Of a stretch of 11,061 bases of DNA, positions 7,578 to 11,061 are shown in pieces. The stretch is from CAYMLQ01 sp964390795. GTDB taxonomy: Bacteria; Verrucomicrobiota; Kiritimatiellia; RFP12; UBA1067. The DNA is taken from the NCBI GenBank assembly GCA_964390795.1, contig CAYMLQ010000182.1, positions 1 through 11,061 on the forward strand, given 5' to 3'. How positions within the stretch are numbered: position 1 is the stretch's first letter; the number at the start of each line of letters is the position of its first letter. The position numbers and the translations under genes were made by a program. The notes under the pieces are model-generated. The model was not told the origin of the DNA and searched no databases. It saw nothing but the letters and a program-made list of their open reading frames with translations.

Positions 7578-9515
7578 ATGGCGAAGGTTTTGGGAATTGA
7601 TTTGGGTACGACGAATTCGTGCATGGCGGTTATGGAGGGTGGTGAGCCCGTCGTGATACCGAACGCGGAGGGCATGCGTACGACGCCTTCGATTGTGGCG
7701 TTCACGAAGAGTGGCGAGCGCTTGGTTGGGCAGTCGGCGAAGCGGCAGGCCGTAACGAACCCCAAGCAGACGGTCTATTCGATCAAGCGTTTCATGGGGC
7801 GGCGCTACGACGAGATGACCCAAGAGATTTCGATGGTGCCTTATGACGTGGTGCGTGCGGCGAACGGGGACGCTCAGGTCAAGGCGGGCGACAAGGTCTA
7901 CTCGCCGCCGGAGATCTCGGCGATGATCCTCCAGAAGCTGCGGACTGACGCCGAGGCGTATCTGGGCGAGACGATCACCCAGGCCGTCATCACGGTGCCC
8001 GCGTACTTCAACGACAGCCAGCGCCAGGCGACCAAGGACGCGGGACGCATTGCGGGCCTTGAGGTGTTGCGCATTATCAACGAGCCCACGGCCGCCTCGC
8101 TCGCGTACGGACTCGACAAGAAAAAGGACGAGAAGATCGCGGTTTACGACTTCGGCGGCGGCACGTTCGACATTTCGGTGCTCGACATCGGAGACGGCGT
8201 GTTCGAGGTCAAGGCGACGAACGGCGACACGCACCTCGGCGGCGACGACCTCGACCAGGCGATCATGAGTTGGCTCATCGGCGAGTTCAAGCGGGAGAAC
8301 GGCATTGACCTGTCCAAGGACATGATGGCCCTGCAGCGCTTGAAAGAGGCTTCGGAAAAATCCAAGTGCGAACTCTCCTCCGCTACCAGCTCGGAGATCA
8401 ACCTGCCCTTCATCACGGCGGACGCTGCGGGGCCCAAGCATCTGACGGTGACGCTCTCCCGCGCCAAGCTGGAGCAGCTGACGGACGCGCTCATCGAGCG
8501 CACCACGCAGCCCTGCCGCAAATGCATGAGCGACGCGGGGCTCTCGACGGTGGACGAGGTCGTGCTCGTTGGCGGCCAGACGCGCATGCCCAAGCTTCAG
8601 GAGAAGGCCAAGGTTCTGTTCGGCAAAGAGCCGCACAAGGGCGTGAACCCGGACGAGGTCGTCGCGGTCGGCGCGGCCATCCAGGGCGGCATCCTCAAGG
8701 GTGAAGTCAAGGACGTGCTGCTGCTCGACGTGACGCCGCTTACGCTCGGCATCGAGACGCTCGGCGGCATCATGACCCCTCTCATCGAGCGCAACACCAC
8801 CATTCCCACCAAGAAGAGCGAGATCTTCAGTACGGCTGCGGATAACCAGCCCTCGGTGGAGATCCACGTTCTCCAGGGCGAGCGCAAGATGGCGGGCGAC
8901 AACAAGACCATCGGCAAGTTCCATCTCGATGGCATTCCGCCCGCGCCGCGCGGCCGGCCGCAGGTCGAGGTTTCATTCGATCTCGACGCCAACGGCATCC
9001 TCAACGTGAGCGCCAAGGATTTGGGTACCGGCAAGGAGCAGAAGATCACGATCACAGCCTCCAGCGGTCTCTCGAAGGATGAGATCGAGCGCATGCGCAA
9101 AGACGCCGAGGTGCACGCCACCGAGGATGCCAAGCGCCGCGAGGAGGTTGAGGCCCGCAACCACGCCGAGAATCTCTGCTATCAGGTTGAAAAGACGCTT
9201 GCCGAGAGCGCGGACAAAATCCCCGCCGACAAGAAAGCCCCCGTCGAGCAGGCTGTGGCCGACCTCAAGAGTGTGCTGAAGAGCGGCTCGATCGAACAGA
9301 TCAAGGCTAAGCAGGAGGCGCTCACAAAGGTCATGGACGCGGTAACGCAGGGCATGTATGGCCAGCAGGCTGGCGGTCAGCAGCAGCCCGGCGCGGACTT
9401 CGGCGGTGGCGCGCAGACGGAGGATTCCTCCGCCTCGTCCGAGGCCAAGCCCGGCGATGACGGTGTGATCGACGCGGATTACACCATGATGGATGACGAC
9501 AAGAAGAAAAAGTGA
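7578..9515 (+). CDS. dnaK: Chaperone protein DnaK (Hsp70)
   Basis: This is the cytoplasmic ATP-dependent chaperone that, with DnaJ and GrpE (neither in this window), binds unfolded segments and refolds or delivers them. The 645 residues cover the whole family. The N-terminal ATPase domain has GIDLGTTNSC (6-15), NEPTAASLAYG (168-178), YDFGGGTFDIS (190-200) and VGGQTRMP (331-338). The interdomain linker is DVLLLDVTPLTLGIE (379-393). The substrate-binding beta domain and helical lid follow, and a Gly/Gln-rich tail ends in an acidic then lysine-rich terminus. The segment around 80-105, which is shortened in Gram-positive DnaK, is present, so this is the Gram-negative form. GGAG lies eight bases before the ATG. 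The first 40 codons use more T- and G-ending codons than the strongly C-ending remainder, which may reduce structure at the start. Cys313 and Cys316 form an unusual CRKC pair. Confidence 0.99.
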   Translation: MAKVLGIDLGTTNSCMAVMEGGEPVVIPNAEGMRTTPSIVAFTKSGERLVGQSAKRQAVTNPKQTVYSIKRFMGRRYDEMTQEISMVPYDVVRAANGDAQVKAGDKVYSPPEISAMILQKLRTDAEAYLGETITQAVITVPAYFNDSQRQATKDAGRIAGLEVLRIINEPTAASLAYGLDKKKDEKIAVYDFGGGTFDISVLDIGDGVFEVKATNGDTHLGGDDLDQAIMSWLIGEFKRENGIDLSKDMMALQRLKEASEKSKCELSSATSSEINLPFITADAAGPKHLTVTLSRAKLEQLTDALIERTTQPCRKCMSDAGLSTVDEVVLVGGQTRMPKLQEKAKVLFGKEPHKGVNPDEVVAVGAAIQGGILKGEVKDVLLLDVTPLTLGIETLGGIMTPLIERNTTIPTKKSEIFSTAADNQPSVEIHVLQGERKMAGDNKTIGKFHLDGIPPAPRGRPQVEVSFDLDANGILNVSAKDLGTGKEQKITITASSGLSKDEIERMRKDAEVHATEDAKRREEVEARNHAENLCYQVEKTLAESADKIPADKKAPVEQAVADLKSVLKSGSIEQIKAKQEALTKVMDAVTQGMYGQQAGGQQQPGADFGGGAQTEDSSASSEAKPGDDGVIDADYTMMDDDKKKK

Positions 9516-9605
9516 GTTTGATCGCGCGAGTGCGCGATTCGAATCGATTGTAGGGGCAGGCCTCTTCGCCTGCCCGGAACGTAACCCAGAAAGAGGAGAG
9601 TAAAC
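9516..9605 (+). promoter_or_regulatory. dnaK-groES intergenic region with two hairpins
   Basis: A perfect 7-pair hairpin (ATCGCGC-gagt-GCGCGAT, 9521-9538) lies five bases after the dnaK stop. It overlaps a 12-base palindrome, CGATTCGAATCG (9535-9546). A second perfect 8-pair hairpin follows (9554-9575). No T-run follows either stem, so neither is a standard intrinsic terminator. They may slow decay or mark an RNA processing point between dnaK and groESL. The ribosome site GGAG of groES is at 9595-9598. Confidence 0.65.
9551..9576. repeat. REP-like hairpin element
   Basis: The segment begins TAGGGGCAGGC and closes GCCTGCCC around a six-base loop (ctcttc), giving an 8-pair perfect stem at 9554-9561 and 9568-9575. 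The TAGGGGC...GCCC form resembles dispersed intergenic hairpins that occur many times in some bacterial genomes. Only one copy is in this window, so repetition in this genome cannot be shown here. Confidence 0.45.
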
Positions 9606-9896
9606 ATGGCGAAAAAAATTCGTCCGCTCGGAGACCGCGTGTTGGTCGAGCCTATTGACGTGAAAGAGCAGAACAAAGGTGGCATCATTATTCCGGATGC
9701 CGCTAAGGATAAGCCGATGGAAGGCTTAGTCATCGCGATCGGCAAGAAGCGCGACGACGACGGCAAAGAGATTCCGTTCGACGTCAAGATCGGCGACAAG
9801 GTTCTGCTGCCCAAGTACGGCGGCACCGAAGTCAAGTTTAGCGACAAGACCTACCAGCTCGTCCGCGAAGAGGACCTGATGGGCGTGATCGAGTAA
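9606..9896 (+). CDS. groES: Co-chaperonin GroES (Hsp10)
   Basis: This forms the seven-membered lid that closes the GroEL chamber. At 96 residues it has the normal length. It starts with the conserved IRPLGDRVLVEP (5-16). The mobile loop that docks onto GroEL includes GGIIIPD (25-31). It continues with the roof-loop region around 48-55, GDKVLLPKYGGTEVK (63-77), and ends with the family-typical EEDLMGVIE. The ATG is preceded by AGAGGAGAG at about seven bases. groEL begins 36 bases downstream, so the two are cotranscribed. dnaK lies 90 bases upstream in the same direction, with hairpins between. Confidence 0.99.
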   Translation: MAKKIRPLGDRVLVEPIDVKEQNKGGIIIPDAAKDKPMEGLVIAIGKKRDDDGKEIPFDVKIGDKVLLPKYGGTEVKFSDKTYQLVREEDLMGVIE

Positions 9897-9932
9897 CCTG
9901 AACCCAACAACCCCTTACGGAGTATACGAAAA

Positions 9933-11061
<1,129 letters not shown>

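Noticed and set aside
7488..8924. A 478-codon open frame antisense to dnaK
   Set aside because: Long antisense frames over dnaK are a known by-product of its strongly biased GC-rich codons and have been misannotated before. No ribosome site or recognisable domain was seen, and the sense frame is unmistakable.

Overview
This is an 11 kb piece of a moderately GC-rich, Gram-negative-type bacterial genome. It is probably a draft or metagenomic scaffold, because it carries a 100-base N gap. The chaperonin sequences, the dnaK-groES-groEL order and the Tyr/Gly/Trp-rich secreted protein would fit the PVC group (for example Kiritimatiellota, Verrucomicrobia or Lentisphaerae). That placement is an impression and was not tested. 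An outer-membrane factor and a long-form DnaK indicate a two-membrane cell.

Left part, minus strand (7129 down to 59): five genes run the same way with short gaps and look like one operon. The first (7129-4594) is a long, unrecognised secreted protein. It has a signal peptide, several families of in-frame tandem repeats, a Tyr/Gly/Trp-rich region, a His-rich patch and a C-terminal cluster of seven cysteines. The next four are a TolC-family outer-membrane lipoprotein, a MacA-type periplasmic adaptor, an ABC ATPase and a MacB-type permease. Together these four form a complete tripartite efflux pump. The MacB function is split over two genes instead of the fused form of E. coli MacB.

Middle (7130-7577): a 448-base AT-richer divergent intergenic region. 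It separates the efflux operon from the chaperone genes and must hold promoters for both directions. On the dnaK side it contains a possible H-type RNA pseudoknot followed by a T-run, and a sigma-54-like -24/-12 match.

Right part, plus strand (7578 to the end): dnaK, groES and the first 376 codons of groEL (cut by the window edge). Two hairpins lie between dnaK and groES. One resembles the dispersed REP-like hairpins seen in intergenic DNA of many bacteria. No clear CIRCE operator was found.

The most unusual item is the secreted repeat protein. The assembly gap sits inside its 57-bp tandem array. Repeat phase and reading frame together show that the 100 Ns cannot be the true length: the missing DNA should be 3 + 57k bases (plus 18 for any longer unit), which restores one continuous reading frame. 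Its metal-ligand-like Cys and His clusters, and its position as first gene of an efflux operon, make it a candidate for an undescribed cell-surface or metal-handling module.
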